Shown: positions 24,910 to 33,505, counted from the first letter of the stretch. The stretch is 64,000 nucleotides of DNA from Novosphingobium pokkalii (GCF_014652855.1 NZ_BMZP01000020.1:21752-85751); one strand, 5' to 3'. Made by a program: numbers and translations. The notes: generated by a model not told the origin, from the sequence alone.

Positions 24910-26040
24910 TCACACTCTCTCCTTCTTTTTGCTGGCGCGGGCGCTGAACAGAGTCAGCTTGGTCCGCTCCTCGGCAGCACGCAGACCACGCAATTGCGCC
25001 TCGTGAATTTTCTCGGCCGTCTGCTCGGCGTGGGTATAAGTTCTGCGCATCAGACTGGTGTCAGACCACCCGCCGAATTCACCCGCAGCCTTCTCGTCGA
25101 TGCCCTGCCGCACGTTCATTTCCTGGCCGAAGCCATGGCGCCCAGCGGCATGAAATGGCAGCAGATCGATGCCAGCCAGTTTGCAGGCCTTGGCCCATCC
25201 CTTTCGAGGGCTTGATCGATCAGCGAAACCGAAAACACGCAGATTGTCCTGCGTGCGGTAGAACCCGCGCGGATAAAGTCGAGGCAGCGAAGCCAGCTCC
25301 CTGACCAATTCCTGTGGAACCGTGATCCATCGATCATCATGCCCCTTCGCCGCCGGGATGCAGACCATGTTCTGATCCAGCTTCAAATGACGGTCGGGAT
25401 GCATCGCCACGGCCTGGCTGATCCGCGCGCCCGTCATGAACATGAACATAGCCAAAGCAGCATGACGCCGCGGCGCGTGCTGGCGGAATTTGAGCAGCCA
25501 CTCCCAGCTTCCGGGCGTCTTCTTGACCCGGCTTTTCCGACCGCGCTTGAGATCCTGCGCGACCCGCTCCTCTTTGGAGTAGCCCTTGATGCGTATCGGG
25601 GCGCAATGGCCAAGGTCATGCGCATTGTTGATGACAGATCGAACGGGCGTCACGACATGACGAACCCACGTGTCTGTTGATGCCTCTGGATAGAGCTCCT
25701 CGCCCAGTTCACGCACGAGCTTGGGCGTAATGTCTGCGACAGCCATCGAGCCAAGCTTGGTCAGGATTGGAACGAGATACCCAGCATCCGCCTCGCTCGG
25801 CTTATAGAGAAGCACAGCATCAGCGAATGTGAACTTGGCTGGCGGCTGCGCCTCAGCATCCTCGCCTAGGACGTGGCGGCGTATTTGCCTCTCTTCCTCG
25901 GCACGGCACCAGTCCCACGCGCCTGCCTCTTCAGATGCGCCAGTGCTGCATCGATAGTAGTCGGTGATGGGGGCGCCGAGATATTCGACGCGCCCGCGCG
26001 CCCACCACGTGGGGCCTCTGCGGAACGGTTCGAGGGGCAT
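24910..26040 (-). CDS. int: Tyrosine recombinase (integrase) of the genomic island/ICE
   Basis: 376 residues. The catalytic set is visible in the C-terminal half: R206 (TGARISQA), K232 (AAKGHDD), H297 and R301 (FHAAGRHGFG), W325 replacing the second His (GGWSD) and the nucleophile Y335 (RRTYTHAEQ). The N-terminal part has the core-binding helices typical of phage-type integrases. The gene points toward the tRNA and sits 125 bp from it, the standard position at an attachment site. Its first 175 bp overlap the preceding small gene in another frame. Confidence 0.92.
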   Translation of the reverse strand: MPLEPFRRGPTWWARGRVEYLGAPITDYYRCSTGASEEAGAWDWCRAEEERQIRRHVLGEDAEAQPPAKFTFADAVLLYKPSEADAGYLVPILTKLGSMAVADITPKLVRELGEELYPEASTDTWVRHVVTPVRSVINNAHDLGHCAPIRIKGYSKEERVAQDLKRGRKSRVKKTPGSWEWLLKFRQHAPRRHAALAMFMFMTGARISQAVAMHPDRHLKLDQNMVCIPAAKGHDDRWITVPQELVRELASLPRLYPRGFYRTQDNLRVFGFADRSSPRKGWAKACKLAGIDLLPFHAAGRHGFGQEMNVRQGIDEKAAGEFGGWSDTSLMRRTYTHAEQTAEKIHEAQLRGLRAAEERTKLTLFSARASKKKERV

Positions 26041-26237
26041 GGTTTGCGATATTCCAGAATTTGGTCGATCTGATCGGCGGTAATGATCATGTTCCGCCCG
26101 AGCCGGTGGAAGGCACCGATGCGGTTGGCCTTCTCGCGCAATGCTCGTTCGGAAATGACAAGGCCCCGGGTGGACAGCAACTCAACCCATTCGCTGGGCG
26201 GCCTCCCGGAATCGAGAATGGATGAGAGGACAGCCAT
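25866..26237 (-). CDS. Small HTH/excisionase-like protein overlapping int
   Basis: 123 residues. The N-terminal 60 residues look like a MerR/AlpA-type DNA-binding fold (SERALREKANRIGAFHRLGR, then ITADQIDQIL), followed by a basic, probably disordered tail. The C-terminal 58 codons overlap the 5' end of the integrase gene in a different frame. The helix-rich N-terminus and its position between an HTH gene and int favour a real gene, perhaps a recombination directionality factor. The long overlap lowers certainty. Confidence 0.6.
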   Translation of the reverse strand: MAVLSSILDSGRPPSEWVELLSTRGLVISERALREKANRIGAFHRLGRNMIITADQIDQILEYRKPCPSNRSAEAPRGGRAGASNISAPPSPTTIDAALAHLKRQARGTGAVPRKRGKYAATS

Positions 26238-26256
26238 TCCAAGAACTCCTCATTGG

Positions 26257-26505
26257 TCAGTTTCTGGGATCAGGGTCTTGCGCTGGACTGGCCAACGTGA
26301 GGCGCCCCATCGGGGTTGACCGACCTGCGGCGGCCACGAAGTGGTTTGCCACATAATCTTCGATTGCGGTTTCCGGCAGCAGAAGCCGACCGTTGACGCG
26401 AATATGGGAGAGCAGTCCCCGCGCAACCATGCGACGGACGCGAGACTCCGGCCAACCGCTGCGCGCGGCCAGCTTTGGCAGTGTCAGCAATTGCATGACT
26501 AGCAC
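26257..26505 (-). CDS. Helix-turn-helix DNA-binding protein (AlpA/excisionase type)
   Basis: 82 residues (an ATG at 26496 would shorten it by 3). LLTLPKLAARSGWPESRVRRM and RVNGRLLLPETAIEDYV are typical of the helix-turn-helix_17 / excisionase family (shown as separate segments). It lies between the operator region and the overlapping small gene on the integrase side, all on the minus strand, forming a likely int regulatory operon. Confidence 0.72.
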   Translation of the reverse strand: MLVMQLLTLPKLAARSGWPESRVRRMVARGLLSHIRVNGRLLLPETAIEDYVANHFVAAAGRSTPMGRLTLASPAQDPDPRN

Positions 26506-26522
26506 CTCTGTAGTAGTTTGTG

Positions 26523-26576
26523 TGTGGAGTTTGGCAGAAACTCACAATTATTGGAGTAACTCATGTTTGTGAGTTC
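26523..26576. promoter_or_regulatory. Clustered operator half-sites in the divergent regulator promoter
   Basis: AACTCACAA (26539-26547) is an exact inverted match of TTGTGAGTT (26567-26575). Between them GAGTAACTC (26554-26562) is itself a palindrome, and GAGTTT/AAACTC (26527-26532, 26538-26543) adds another pair. The shared half-site is ACTCA/TGAGT. The cluster lies between the minus-strand HTH/int genes and the plus-strand XRE gene, as expected for a repressor that controls both directions. Confidence 0.65.
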
Positions 26577-26606
26577 CGTCAAGGCAGAATCGTGCAAGGG
26601 TGCAGG

Positions 26607-26996
26607 ATGAGCATCGGCGCGCGTTTTCTGGAGATCCGCAAGGCCAAAGGGCTGAAGCAAACCGATGTCGCAGAAGCGATCGGCATCTCGCACGGCGCCT
26701 TGGTCAATTATGAAAAGGGGCGTGAGCCTCCGGCCTCGGCGATCATCGCGTTCAGCCAAATTTACGGTGTGAGCGCAAACTGGCTTTTGACCGGCGAAGG
26801 TCGGCCTGATGCCGAAAGCCTGGACAGCATCTATGCCCGTTCAATCGCGACCGCATGGGCTTTCCTGAGCCGCGGTGGCGACGATGTGGAACAGGACGCC
26901 CTTATCAAACTCGGCGGCGCGCTGTTTCAATACCTGCTGGAGCATGGCGAGATCAGCCCTGCCATGAGCGAAAAGATTTTTGCCCTGAGCGCCTGA
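26607..26996 (+). CDS. XRE-family repressor of the integrated element
   Basis: 129 residues from the ATG at 26607. Residues ~5-60 are a canonical cI/Cro-type HTH (FLEIRKAKGLKQTDVAEAIG, then SHGALVNYEKGREPPAS), followed by the typical SANWLLTGEG segment. The C-terminal 60 residues are helical, without a peptidase motif, so there is no self-cleavage. It is divergent from the int-side genes across a set of matching operator half-sites and is probably the switch controlling excision. Confidence 0.85.
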   Translation: MSIGARFLEIRKAKGLKQTDVAEAIGISHGALVNYEKGREPPASAIIAFSQIYGVSANWLLTGEGRPDAESLDSIYARSIATAWAFLSRGGDDVEQDALIKLGGALFQYLLEHGEISPAMSEKIFALSA

Positions 26997-26997
26997 C

Positions 26998-27399
26998 ATG
27001 AACGACAACCAGTTCCCGCCGATTGCCGACGAACGCCTTCTGACCGCTATGAAGGCCGTTAACCCTCCGGTAGAAAAGCTGATGGCTGACCGCCTCGCGC
27101 TGCGGCAGGAAATGAGGCAGACAAAGGATGAACTAGAACTCGTCCGCCATTACCTGATCCCACGGTACATTGGCATCGTCAAAGCCATCGCACTTGGGGC
27201 AGCAACCCTGGCCCTTATCGCCTTGGCCCTCGCCCTTTTCAAAGGTCTCTTCGAGGTCAAAACAACAGCAACCCTCTTCGCTTCTCTTTTGCTGCCGTTG
27301 TGGATCGTTGATCTGGCTGAAACGAAATTCGGCCGCTGGATAGTCCACCGAAATGGCCGACCGGAGTATGTCGATAGAGATGGCAGCGAAGATCTATAA
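26998..27399 (+). CDS. Hypothetical membrane protein
   Basis: 133 residues, starting 1 bp after the XRE stop, so probably co-transcribed with it. A charged, coiled-coil-prone N-terminus (KLMADRLALRQEMRQTKDEL) is followed by two hydrophobic segments (AIALGAATLALIALALALF and ATLFASLLLPLWIV). A polar C-terminus follows. I recognise no family. Confidence 0.55.
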   Translation: MNDNQFPPIADERLLTAMKAVNPPVEKLMADRLALRQEMRQTKDELELVRHYLIPRYIGIVKAIALGAATLALIALALALFKGLFEVKTTATLFASLLLPLWIVDLAETKFGRWIVHRNGRPEYVDRDGSEDL

Positions 27400-27550
27400 G
27401 GGGGGACAGTCCGGTACGGCTGCTTTTGCAAGTTAGTAGGGAAAGGCTGCCCTTTAATTGCTGCAAATGCCATGGCTCTCGACGGTCGGTTCACCGGTTG
27501 TTCTGATCCCGCAAAGATAGTAGGGTTGCTCTTAGGAAAGGGGGCTTGCG

Positions 27551-29419
27551 GTGTGGGCAGACAATGAGACAACGCGCGATTTTCTGAACTTTTCGGGAGT
27601 CTCCGACACGGTTGCGGAAATCATCGTTCAGGCCAGAGGCCGTCCGATATCGATCGGCGTGTCTGGCGCCTGGGGCGTCGGTAAGTCGTCAATGATCAAG
27701 TTGACTGAAGCGTCGTTGAGTGGCCGTGAACGCAAGGAGGGCGAGCGTGAGTTCATATTCGTTGAATTCAACGCTTGGCTCTACCAGGGCTATGACGATG
27801 CCCGCGCCGCTCTGATGGATGTCATCGCCGACAAGCTGGAAAAAGAGGCGGAAGAACGCGCCACCGCAGTCGACAAAGCAAAGGCGTTGGTCAAGCGAGT
27901 CAAATGGTTTCGCGTCCTCAAGCTCTTCGCCGGCTCGGCAGCCACCGTGGCCTTCGGCCTGCCTCCTACAGGTTTGATCGGGGATATCTGTTCCTTGGGC
28001 GCGCGAGCGCTCGGCAGCGGAGCGGACAATAAGCTCATCGCCGACACGCAGAAGGCGGTGGGTGAGACGGCCGAAGCCGCAAGCGGGTTGCTTGCCGAGA
28101 AGGCCGACAAATCGCCCCCTAAAGAGATTCAAGCGTTGCGTAATGCGTTTGAAGAAACGCTAGAGGAACTCGGCGTCACGCTCGTCGTGCTCATCGACGA
28201 TCTCGACAGGTGCCTACCACCGACAACGATCTCGACCCTTGAAGCAATCCGGCTCTTTCTGTTCCTGAAAAATACGGCTTTCGTCATCGCGGCCGATACT
28301 GACATGATCAAACACGCCGTCCGCAAACATTTCGACGGCGTGGACGATGAGTTGGCGACCAATTACTTCGACAAGCTGATCCAGGTGCCTATCCGGGTTC
28401 CCGCACTGGGCACCCAAGAAGTGCGAGCCTATATGATGATGCTGTTTGTTGAGAACAGCGATTTGCTCGATGACGCGAAGGAAAAGATTCGCGCGGGCGT
28501 ATGTAAGCAGCTTCAGCAAACCTGGCAGGGAAAGCGGGTCGATCGCGCGTTCGTCCAGTCGCTCCACGATAGTTTTCCGGATGAGTTGGTCGGCAAACTG
28601 GATACTGCAGACCGTCTCGCCCCGCTGATGATCGGGGCGACAGGGATTTCGGGAAATCCTAGGCTGATCAAGCGGTTTCTGAACGCGCTCGCAATCCGCA
28701 TGACGATCTCCAAGGCGCAAGGTGTCGGAGTTGATGAAGCAGTACTGGCCAAGCTTCTCCTGTTCGAGCGGCTCGGCGATCCCAAGGCCTATGCCGCATT
28801 GATCGCGGCGATCAGTGCGAGTGACGCAGGAAAGCCTTCCTTCCTCGCCGAATGGGAGACGAAGGCGATGGCGGGCGCTGCGCTTCAGTTGGAAGCGCCT
28901 TGGGACGATCCTTTCGTCGTAGAGTGGCTCACGCTGCCCCCGGCTCTCGCCGAAGTCGACTTACGTGGCGCACTCTATGTCAGCCGTGAACATGCTCCAT
29001 TGATCACTGCCGCAGATCGCCTCTCGTCGGAGGCGGCGGAACTTCTGACCGCATTACTTGAACATCCCGATATGGCATCTTCGCTGAAGGAACGGCTCGC
29101 GCATGTTTCGCGCGCCGAGACCACAGTAATCATGGACCGGCTGCTCGACCGGGCGCGCCAAGAGCAGGAATGGGGCGTTCCGCCTATATTGGAAGCGTGT
29201 CTGGCTATGGCCGCTGCCGATCCGGTGCAGGGTGCACGTCTGGCGGCCTTCATTAAGGATCGACCGGCCCCACAGATCCAGCCGAATATCGTGCCAAAGA
29301 TCGGGGATCAGCCTTGGGCTGCGAACATCCTGCGAGAATGGGAAAAAAGCGATGTAGCCCCCCCTGTAAAGGCGGCAATCAAGAAACGGAGGGGGAATGG
29401 GAACCTCGCAATCCAGTAA
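27551..29419 (+). CDS. qatA: QatA: KAP-family P-loop ATPase of the Qat anti-phage system
   Basis: 622 residues from a GTG at 27551. Walker A is GAWGVGKSS (residues 39-47) and Walker B LVVLIDDLDRC (near 211-221). The VEFNAW motif and the long insertion with hydrophobic stretches between A and B (for example AATVAFGLPPTGLI) are KAP hallmarks. Known Qat systems consist of this ATPase, QatB, a QueC-like QatC and a TatD-like QatD, and all four occur here in order with overlapping ends. Qat protects against phage by an unsettled mechanism. GC content is below that of the chromosomal part, fitting horizontal transfer. Confidence 0.88.
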   Translation: MWADNETTRDFLNFSGVSDTVAEIIVQARGRPISIGVSGAWGVGKSSMIKLTEASLSGRERKEGEREFIFVEFNAWLYQGYDDARAALMDVIADKLEKEAEERATAVDKAKALVKRVKWFRVLKLFAGSAATVAFGLPPTGLIGDICSLGARALGSGADNKLIADTQKAVGETAEAASGLLAEKADKSPPKEIQALRNAFEETLEELGVTLVVLIDDLDRCLPPTTISTLEAIRLFLFLKNTAFVIAADTDMIKHAVRKHFDGVDDELATNYFDKLIQVPIRVPALGTQEVRAYMMMLFVENSDLLDDAKEKIRAGVCKQLQQTWQGKRVDRAFVQSLHDSFPDELVGKLDTADRLAPLMIGATGISGNPRLIKRFLNALAIRMTISKAQGVGVDEAVLAKLLLFERLGDPKAYAALIAAISASDAGKPSFLAEWETKAMAGAALQLEAPWDDPFVVEWLTLPPALAEVDLRGALYVSREHAPLITAADRLSSEAAELLTALLEHPDMASSLKERLAHVSRAETTVIMDRLLDRARQEQEWGVPPILEACLAMAAADPVQGARLAAFIKDRPAPQIQPNIVPKIGDQPWAANILREWEKSDVAPPVKAAIKKRRGNGNLAIQ

Positions 29420-30248
29420 AGGTCCAGCTTCTGGAATACCGATGGTTCCAGCCTGGGTTGACAATCCACCCCCTGAAGCTCCCTCCGGAGATGATGCCCC
29501 TGCCCGCGATGGCGAGGATCAAGACGGGGAGCAACCAGATGCACGGGTCAAGCCGCCGCCGTCACCGATCGCGCCTGAGAAGCGATGGCTCGGCGTTCGT
29601 CGGAGTCTGGGGGATTATGGATCGAACGGCGACACGGGAGCTATGCGACGCGGCGTCGGACGATATGTACGCGATGGATATGGCGGCGCCAGGACCGCAG
29701 CGCGGCGTATGGCGGGCACGGCCTCGACAGCAGGCGCGCTCGGGAACGCCCTGAGCGCACTTGCTGCAGGGCAACCGGCTGAAGGCGGCAGTCCGCTCGA
29801 CCCCGCATTGCTTGCCGGACGCTCGGTCGACGATATCATGGATGCTGTCGTCGAAGCAGTTCGCCCGGTCGATGGCACGCAGGATGCCGAGGCATCGCGT
29901 GCAGCCATCCGCGATGCGCTCGCCGAACTGCTCACGCGCTTCCCTGATGCAGATCTTTTGAGTCTCGCGCCTGAGCAACGGGAGTTCGCGATCGAACGCT
30001 TTGCCGCCCACGATGTCTTCCGGCGTTTCGACTTGGATGTCGGCCAGAATATTCGTGATCGGGCACCGAATATTTCGACCGGGCTGGCCCGGCTCAAACA
30101 GGCACGAGACTATGTCAAAGAGACCGTTGCTGCTTCGTTTCGCAAGCTCCGCGACGCGGGTCGAGCGTTGACAGCAGGCAGAATCAGCGAGGTCGTCCGC
30201 GACGCATTGCGTGAAACCTTCGAAGTTTTCGAAGGATATGCAGAATGA
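29397..30248 (+). CDS. qatB: QatB: Qat system component of unknown function
   Basis: 283 residues, overlapping qatA by 23 bp. The N-terminus is a Ser/Gly/Pro-rich disordered segment (GTSQSSKGPASGIPMVPAW) of the type found at QatB N-termini. A Gly/Arg-rich stretch (RRGVGRYVRDGYGGARTAA) and a helical C-terminal half follow. No catalytic motif is visible. Identification rests on the N-terminal pattern and on its place between qatA and qatC. Confidence 0.82.
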   Translation: MGTSQSSKGPASGIPMVPAWVDNPPPEAPSGDDAPARDGEDQDGEQPDARVKPPPSPIAPEKRWLGVRRSLGDYGSNGDTGAMRRGVGRYVRDGYGGARTAARRMAGTASTAGALGNALSALAAGQPAEGGSPLDPALLAGRSVDDIMDAVVEAVRPVDGTQDAEASRAAIRDALAELLTRFPDADLLSLAPEQREFAIERFAAHDVFRRFDLDVGQNIRDRAPNISTGLARLKQARDYVKETVAASFRKLRDAGRALTAGRISEVVRDALRETFEVFEGYAE

Positions 30249-31534
30249 AACTGGTTTGCGCACCCGGCGACCACGCCTTCACCGAGGACGGCTCCTTGAA
30301 CGTCGTGCTTTATGGGCAACCGCAAGCATCCATCGGTGCGCGTTCCGCACGAGGCGGTGCTGGTCAGGCAGCCATGAATCATATTCTGCGTGAACGCCTT
30401 CTCGCTGCGCCGCGCGCGTGGGACTTCCTCTCGATTGCGCTGGCCGTGGTGACGGCCGATCTCGCTGAATTACGTTCGGAAAGCGCTGACGGTTGGACAC
30501 GCGAGCTCGATTTGACAATCGCTGTAGCCGATCCCGTTTTCTGGAATGGTCAAGCGGCTGCGCTGGAAGCCGCGCTCAAATTTCTATCTACCGATCAATG
30601 GCGACTGCGGTTCATTGGCGGCGGGTTCCAACCGGCGCCCCCGCGAGACACCGTTTTTCCCATGGAAGACTGCGTCGTATTGCTGTCGGGTGGGCTCGAC
30701 AGTCTGATCGGCGCGATCGACCTTGCGGCGATGGGCAAGAAGCCGCTGGCGGTCAGCAACGTTGTGCGCGGTGATGGTGACAATCAGGTTGCCTTTGCAC
30801 AAGCAATTGGCGGAGGTTTGAGGCATCTGCCGCTCAACCACAACGCCAACCCGCCATGGCGTAAGGAGGAATCTCAGCGCGCCCGGTCTCTGATCTTCAT
30901 TGCTTTCGGTGTACTCGCAGCAACAACTCTCAGGAATTACCATGATGGCGCCGAGGTACCATTCTACGTTTGCGAAAATGGCTTCATCGCGATTAACCCA
31001 CCGCTAACAGGTACACGGCTCGGGAGCCTTAGTACGCGCACAGTCCACCCCGAATTTCTTAATCGCCTCAGAGGCATCCTTTCGGTGGCTGGCCTGCGTA
31101 TAAATCTGATCAACCCATACGAACACGCCACCAAGGGCGAGATGCTGATTTCCTGCAAGAACCAGCCGCTCCTGAAGTCCCTCGCAGCGCAATCAGTCAG
31201 TTGCGGTCGATATCGCGTCTTCAACTACCATCAGTGCGGACGCTGTGTTCCTTGCCAAGTTCGCCGCGCTGCCTTTCGTGCATGGGATGCGTCTCTCGAT
31301 ACGACCGGCTATGTGTATGAACCGCTAGGAAAAGCCGATGCGGATCACGCCAAGTTCGACGACGTTCGTTCGGTGGGTATGGCCGTGCAGGAAGTCAGCT
31401 CAGCTGGTCTAAGGGCCTGGTTAGGTCCGGCGCTCGCATATCCACGGATGGGCTATGCGGCACCCATCATTGATCTGGTAAAGCGCGGACTTGATGAATT
31501 GGCAGCGCTTCACAAACATTACGGTGTCCGTTGA
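30245..31534 (+). CDS. qatC: QatC: QueC-like PP-loop protein of the Qat system
   Basis: 429 residues, overlapping qatB by 4 bp. The PP-loop ATP-pyrophosphatase motif SGGLDS is at residues 148-153. A Cys cluster near residue 325 (YHQCGRCVPCQVRR) resembles the zinc site of QueC, which makes 7-cyano-7-deazaguanine. QatC is longer than QueC (about 230), with an N-terminal extension of about 140 residues. No other queuosine genes are nearby, so a defence role rather than queuosine synthesis is indicated; the modified substrate is unknown. Confidence 0.88.
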   Translation: MKLVCAPGDHAFTEDGSLNVVLYGQPQASIGARSARGGAGQAAMNHILRERLLAAPRAWDFLSIALAVVTADLAELRSESADGWTRELDLTIAVADPVFWNGQAAALEAALKFLSTDQWRLRFIGGGFQPAPPRDTVFPMEDCVVLLSGGLDSLIGAIDLAAMGKKPLAVSNVVRGDGDNQVAFAQAIGGGLRHLPLNHNANPPWRKEESQRARSLIFIAFGVLAATTLRNYHDGAEVPFYVCENGFIAINPPLTGTRLGSLSTRTVHPEFLNRLRGILSVAGLRINLINPYEHATKGEMLISCKNQPLLKSLAAQSVSCGRYRVFNYHQCGRCVPCQVRRAAFRAWDASLDTTGYVYEPLGKADADHAKFDDVRSVGMAVQEVSSAGLRAWLGPALAYPRMGYAAPIIDLVKRGLDELAALHKHYGVR

Positions 31535-32271
31535 TTGATTTTCATTGCCATTTGGATCTCTATCCGGACCCGCAAGCGGTAGCCCGTGCGTGCCGTGATC
31601 GTGGTCTCTATGTATTGTCGGTCACGACCACTCCCTCAGCGTGGAAGGGCACTTCCACTCTTGCGAAGGGGGCATCCAGAATACGAACTGCACTGGGGTT
31701 GCACCCACAGATCGCTCATCAGCGAAAGCAGGAAATGGCCCTGTTCGAGCAGTTGATCGGCGAAACCCGTTACGTCGGGGAAATCGGATTAGACGGGGGG
31801 CCGGAGTTCAAAGCGAATTGGGGTGATCAGATTGAGGTATTCGAACACGCGTTGGCGATCTGTCGGGCAGCGGGTGGTCGTGTCATGTCCCTCCATAGTC
31901 GCAGAGCGGCGAAACCGGTCCTTGATACGCTTGAATCATTTCCCGATGCAGGAACGCCGATTTTGCATTGGTTTTCTGGCACTAGCCGCGAATTGGATCG
32001 TGCAATCGATCTTGGGTGCTGGTTCAGCGTTGGTCCGGCGATGCTTCGCGGTGAAAAGGGTCGCCAATTGGTAGCACGAATGCCACGCGCTCGCGTTCTC
32101 ACGGAGTCTGATGGGCCCTTTGCACAAATCGATGGGCGTTCGGTCTGGCCGTGGGAAGCTAGCAATGTGCTTGGTGATTTGGCGACACTCTGGGGTGAAC
32201 AGGATGATTGCACTGCGAAAGATCAAATACTCGAAAATCTGAGAAGAATTGGGAGAATTGCTGACGCGTAA
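31531..32271 (+). CDS. qatD: QatD: TatD-family metal-dependent nuclease of the Qat system
   Basis: 246 residues from a TTG at 31531 that overlaps the qatC stop (TTGA). Metal ligands of the TatD fold are present: HxH in DFHCHLD (residues 3-9), the Glu in GEIGLDGG, His in LHSRR and HWFSG, and Asp in TESDGPF. TatD enzymes are DNases. The tight coupling to qatC and the weak start codon suggest low, coordinated expression of the effector. A chromosomal tatD would not lie in this context. Confidence 0.88.
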   Translation: MIDFHCHLDLYPDPQAVARACRDRGLYVLSVTTTPSAWKGTSTLAKGASRIRTALGLHPQIAHQRKQEMALFEQLIGETRYVGEIGLDGGPEFKANWGDQIEVFEHALAICRAAGGRVMSLHSRRAAKPVLDTLESFPDAGTPILHWFSGTSRELDRAIDLGCWFSVGPAMLRGEKGRQLVARMPRARVLTESDGPFAQIDGRSVWPWEASNVLGDLATLWGEQDDCTAKDQILENLRRIGRIADA

Positions 32272-32405
32272 ATGGCGGACCATGCTTCGCAATTTTTGGC
32301 ACGCATTCTCCCCGTGAACGTATGACGGCTTACAATGACGAATCTCGAGTCGCTGAGCGACCACTTTCGAGGCGAAAGTCCCTACCCCGTGCCCTCTAAG
32401 CAAAA

Positions 32406-32434
32406 TTGACACAACCGGCGTTCTACCGTACATA
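32406..32434 (+). promoter_or_regulatory. Sigma-70-type promoter of the toxin-antitoxin operon
   Basis: TTGACA at 32406-32411 and TACATA at 32429-32434 with a 17-bp spacer, followed by AAAGGAG (32442-32448) and the antitoxin ATG at 32456. Confidence 0.55.
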
Positions 32435-32455
32435 ATCCATCAAAGGAGACTCGGC

Positions 32456-32764
32456 ATGTTCGCTCTTGAACCGATCGCCGCGACGCCCGGCAGGATGGAG
32501 GCGCGCAAGGAATTGCGGATGCACCGTGCGGACGAGGCGCGCATTCGGGCTGCGGCTGCGGCAACCGGCCTGCAGGAAGCCGACTTTATTCGTCAGGCTG
32601 CATTGCTAAGGGCGCAGGAAGTCGAGCAACGTATGGCTTTGTCCATCCTGCCGGAGGAGGCCTTTGAAGCGTTCAAAGCCGCAGTTGAAGCCCCAGGCAA
32701 GGTTGCGCCCGGATTGGCTCAGGCGATGAAGGCATCTAAGGGCGTGCTCAAGGATGCAGGCTGA
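32456..32764 (+). CDS. DUF1778/TacA-type antitoxin
   Basis: 102 residues with AAGGAG upstream. The N-terminal ribbon-helix-helix (RKELRMHRADEARIRAAAAA, then TGLQEADFIRQAAL) and the C-terminal neutralising segment (LPEEAFEAFKAAVEAP) match DUF1778 antitoxins. It overlaps the GNAT toxin gene by 11 bp. It should bind and repress its own promoter with the toxin. Confidence 0.85.
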   Translation: MFALEPIAATPGRMEARKELRMHRADEARIRAAAAATGLQEADFIRQAALLRAQEVEQRMALSILPEEAFEAFKAAVEAPGKVAPGLAQAMKASKGVLKDAG

Positions 32765-33305
32765 CGCGTCGACGGAAGCTGTCTCGCTGATCATCGCAAA
32801 ATTTGACAAGGCGCTGCATGATCGCAGCGCCTTTTCCTGCGGTTTTGCGCCCATAGACAATTTTCTGAAATCATCCCTATCCGATCAGGTGCGGGACGGC
32901 ATGGTGACGGCATGGCTCGCGACAGCCGAGGGCGATCGCGCAGTGCTGGGCTTCTACACGCTTGGGGCCATGGCGGTTCGCGCAAATCTTGGCCCTAAGG
33001 CCTGGCAACGCGCACGGGTGCCAGACATCCCTGTGATCTATATCCGCGCTGTGGCTGTACATGAGAGCCTGCACGGCAAAGGCATCGGCACGGCACTGGT
33101 CGTAGATGCCATCAAGCGTTGCGCTGCCATTGCCGAGCAGATGGGTGCCGCAGCTGTTGTCCTTGATGTGCTCAAGGATGAGCATTTTGACCGGCGCTGG
33201 AAATTTTACGCCGATCTGGGCTTCCTTCCGCTGCTGGATCCTGACAACCCTCACCGGGTCTACATGTCCATGGCAGACATCCGCGCAACACTGGCCCATG
33301 CGTGA
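32754..33305 (+). CDS. TacT-type GNAT acetyltransferase toxin
   Basis: 183 residues. The start (FDKALHDRSAFSCGFAPIDNF) is the signature of TacT/AtaT toxins, and the acetyl-CoA loop is seen as HESLHGKGIGTALV. The C-terminal Y-A-D-L-G-F (FYADLGFLPL) completes the fold. Such toxins acetylate charged aminoacyl-tRNAs and halt translation until neutralised. The partner antitoxin is immediately upstream. In this position it probably stabilises the integrated element. Confidence 0.87.
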   Translation: MQADASTEAVSLIIAKFDKALHDRSAFSCGFAPIDNFLKSSLSDQVRDGMVTAWLATAEGDRAVLGFYTLGAMAVRANLGPKAWQRARVPDIPVIYIRAVAVHESLHGKGIGTALVVDAIKRCAAIAEQMGAAAVVLDVLKDEHFDRRWKFYADLGFLPLLDPDNPHRVYMSMADIRATLAHA

Positions 33306-33449
33306 AGTCACAGAAAATTGAAGAAGACATGTTGCGCGCGTCCGAGCTTGGCCATTGAACAGCCGGGCCTTGCTAGACTTGCAAAACCTGTATGAATTCG
33401 CATGATGCCTAAGCGATAACCGAACCTGGCCCATCCATGGAATTGGGCA

Positions 33450-33479
33450 ATGACACTAAGATTGCTTCTAGCCAGCGCC
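33450..33479 (+). pseudogene. Truncated 5' end of a lytic transglycosylase gene
   Basis: Ten codons (M-T-L-R-L-L-L-A-S-A) stop at the IS boundary, where the first three bases of the IS (TGA) act as an in-frame stop. They match the signal-peptide start of the intact transglycosylase at 35204 (M-I-F-R-F-L-L-A-G-T). The preceding ~70 bp also match its leader (for example GCGATAACCGAAC in both). The rest of this copy is missing on the other side of the IS. Confidence 0.6.
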
Positions 33480-33505
33480 TGAACCGCGCCGGCTTTTCCG
33501 GAGGC
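33480..33505 (+). repeat. Left terminal inverted repeat of the IS3-family element
   Basis: It matches the reverse complement of 34748-34773 with two mismatches in 26 bases. Confidence 0.85.

Noticed and set aside
30245..31534. QueC for queuosine biosynthesis
   Set aside because: The protein is about 200 residues too long, no queD/E/F genes are near, and it overlaps QatB and QatD genes.
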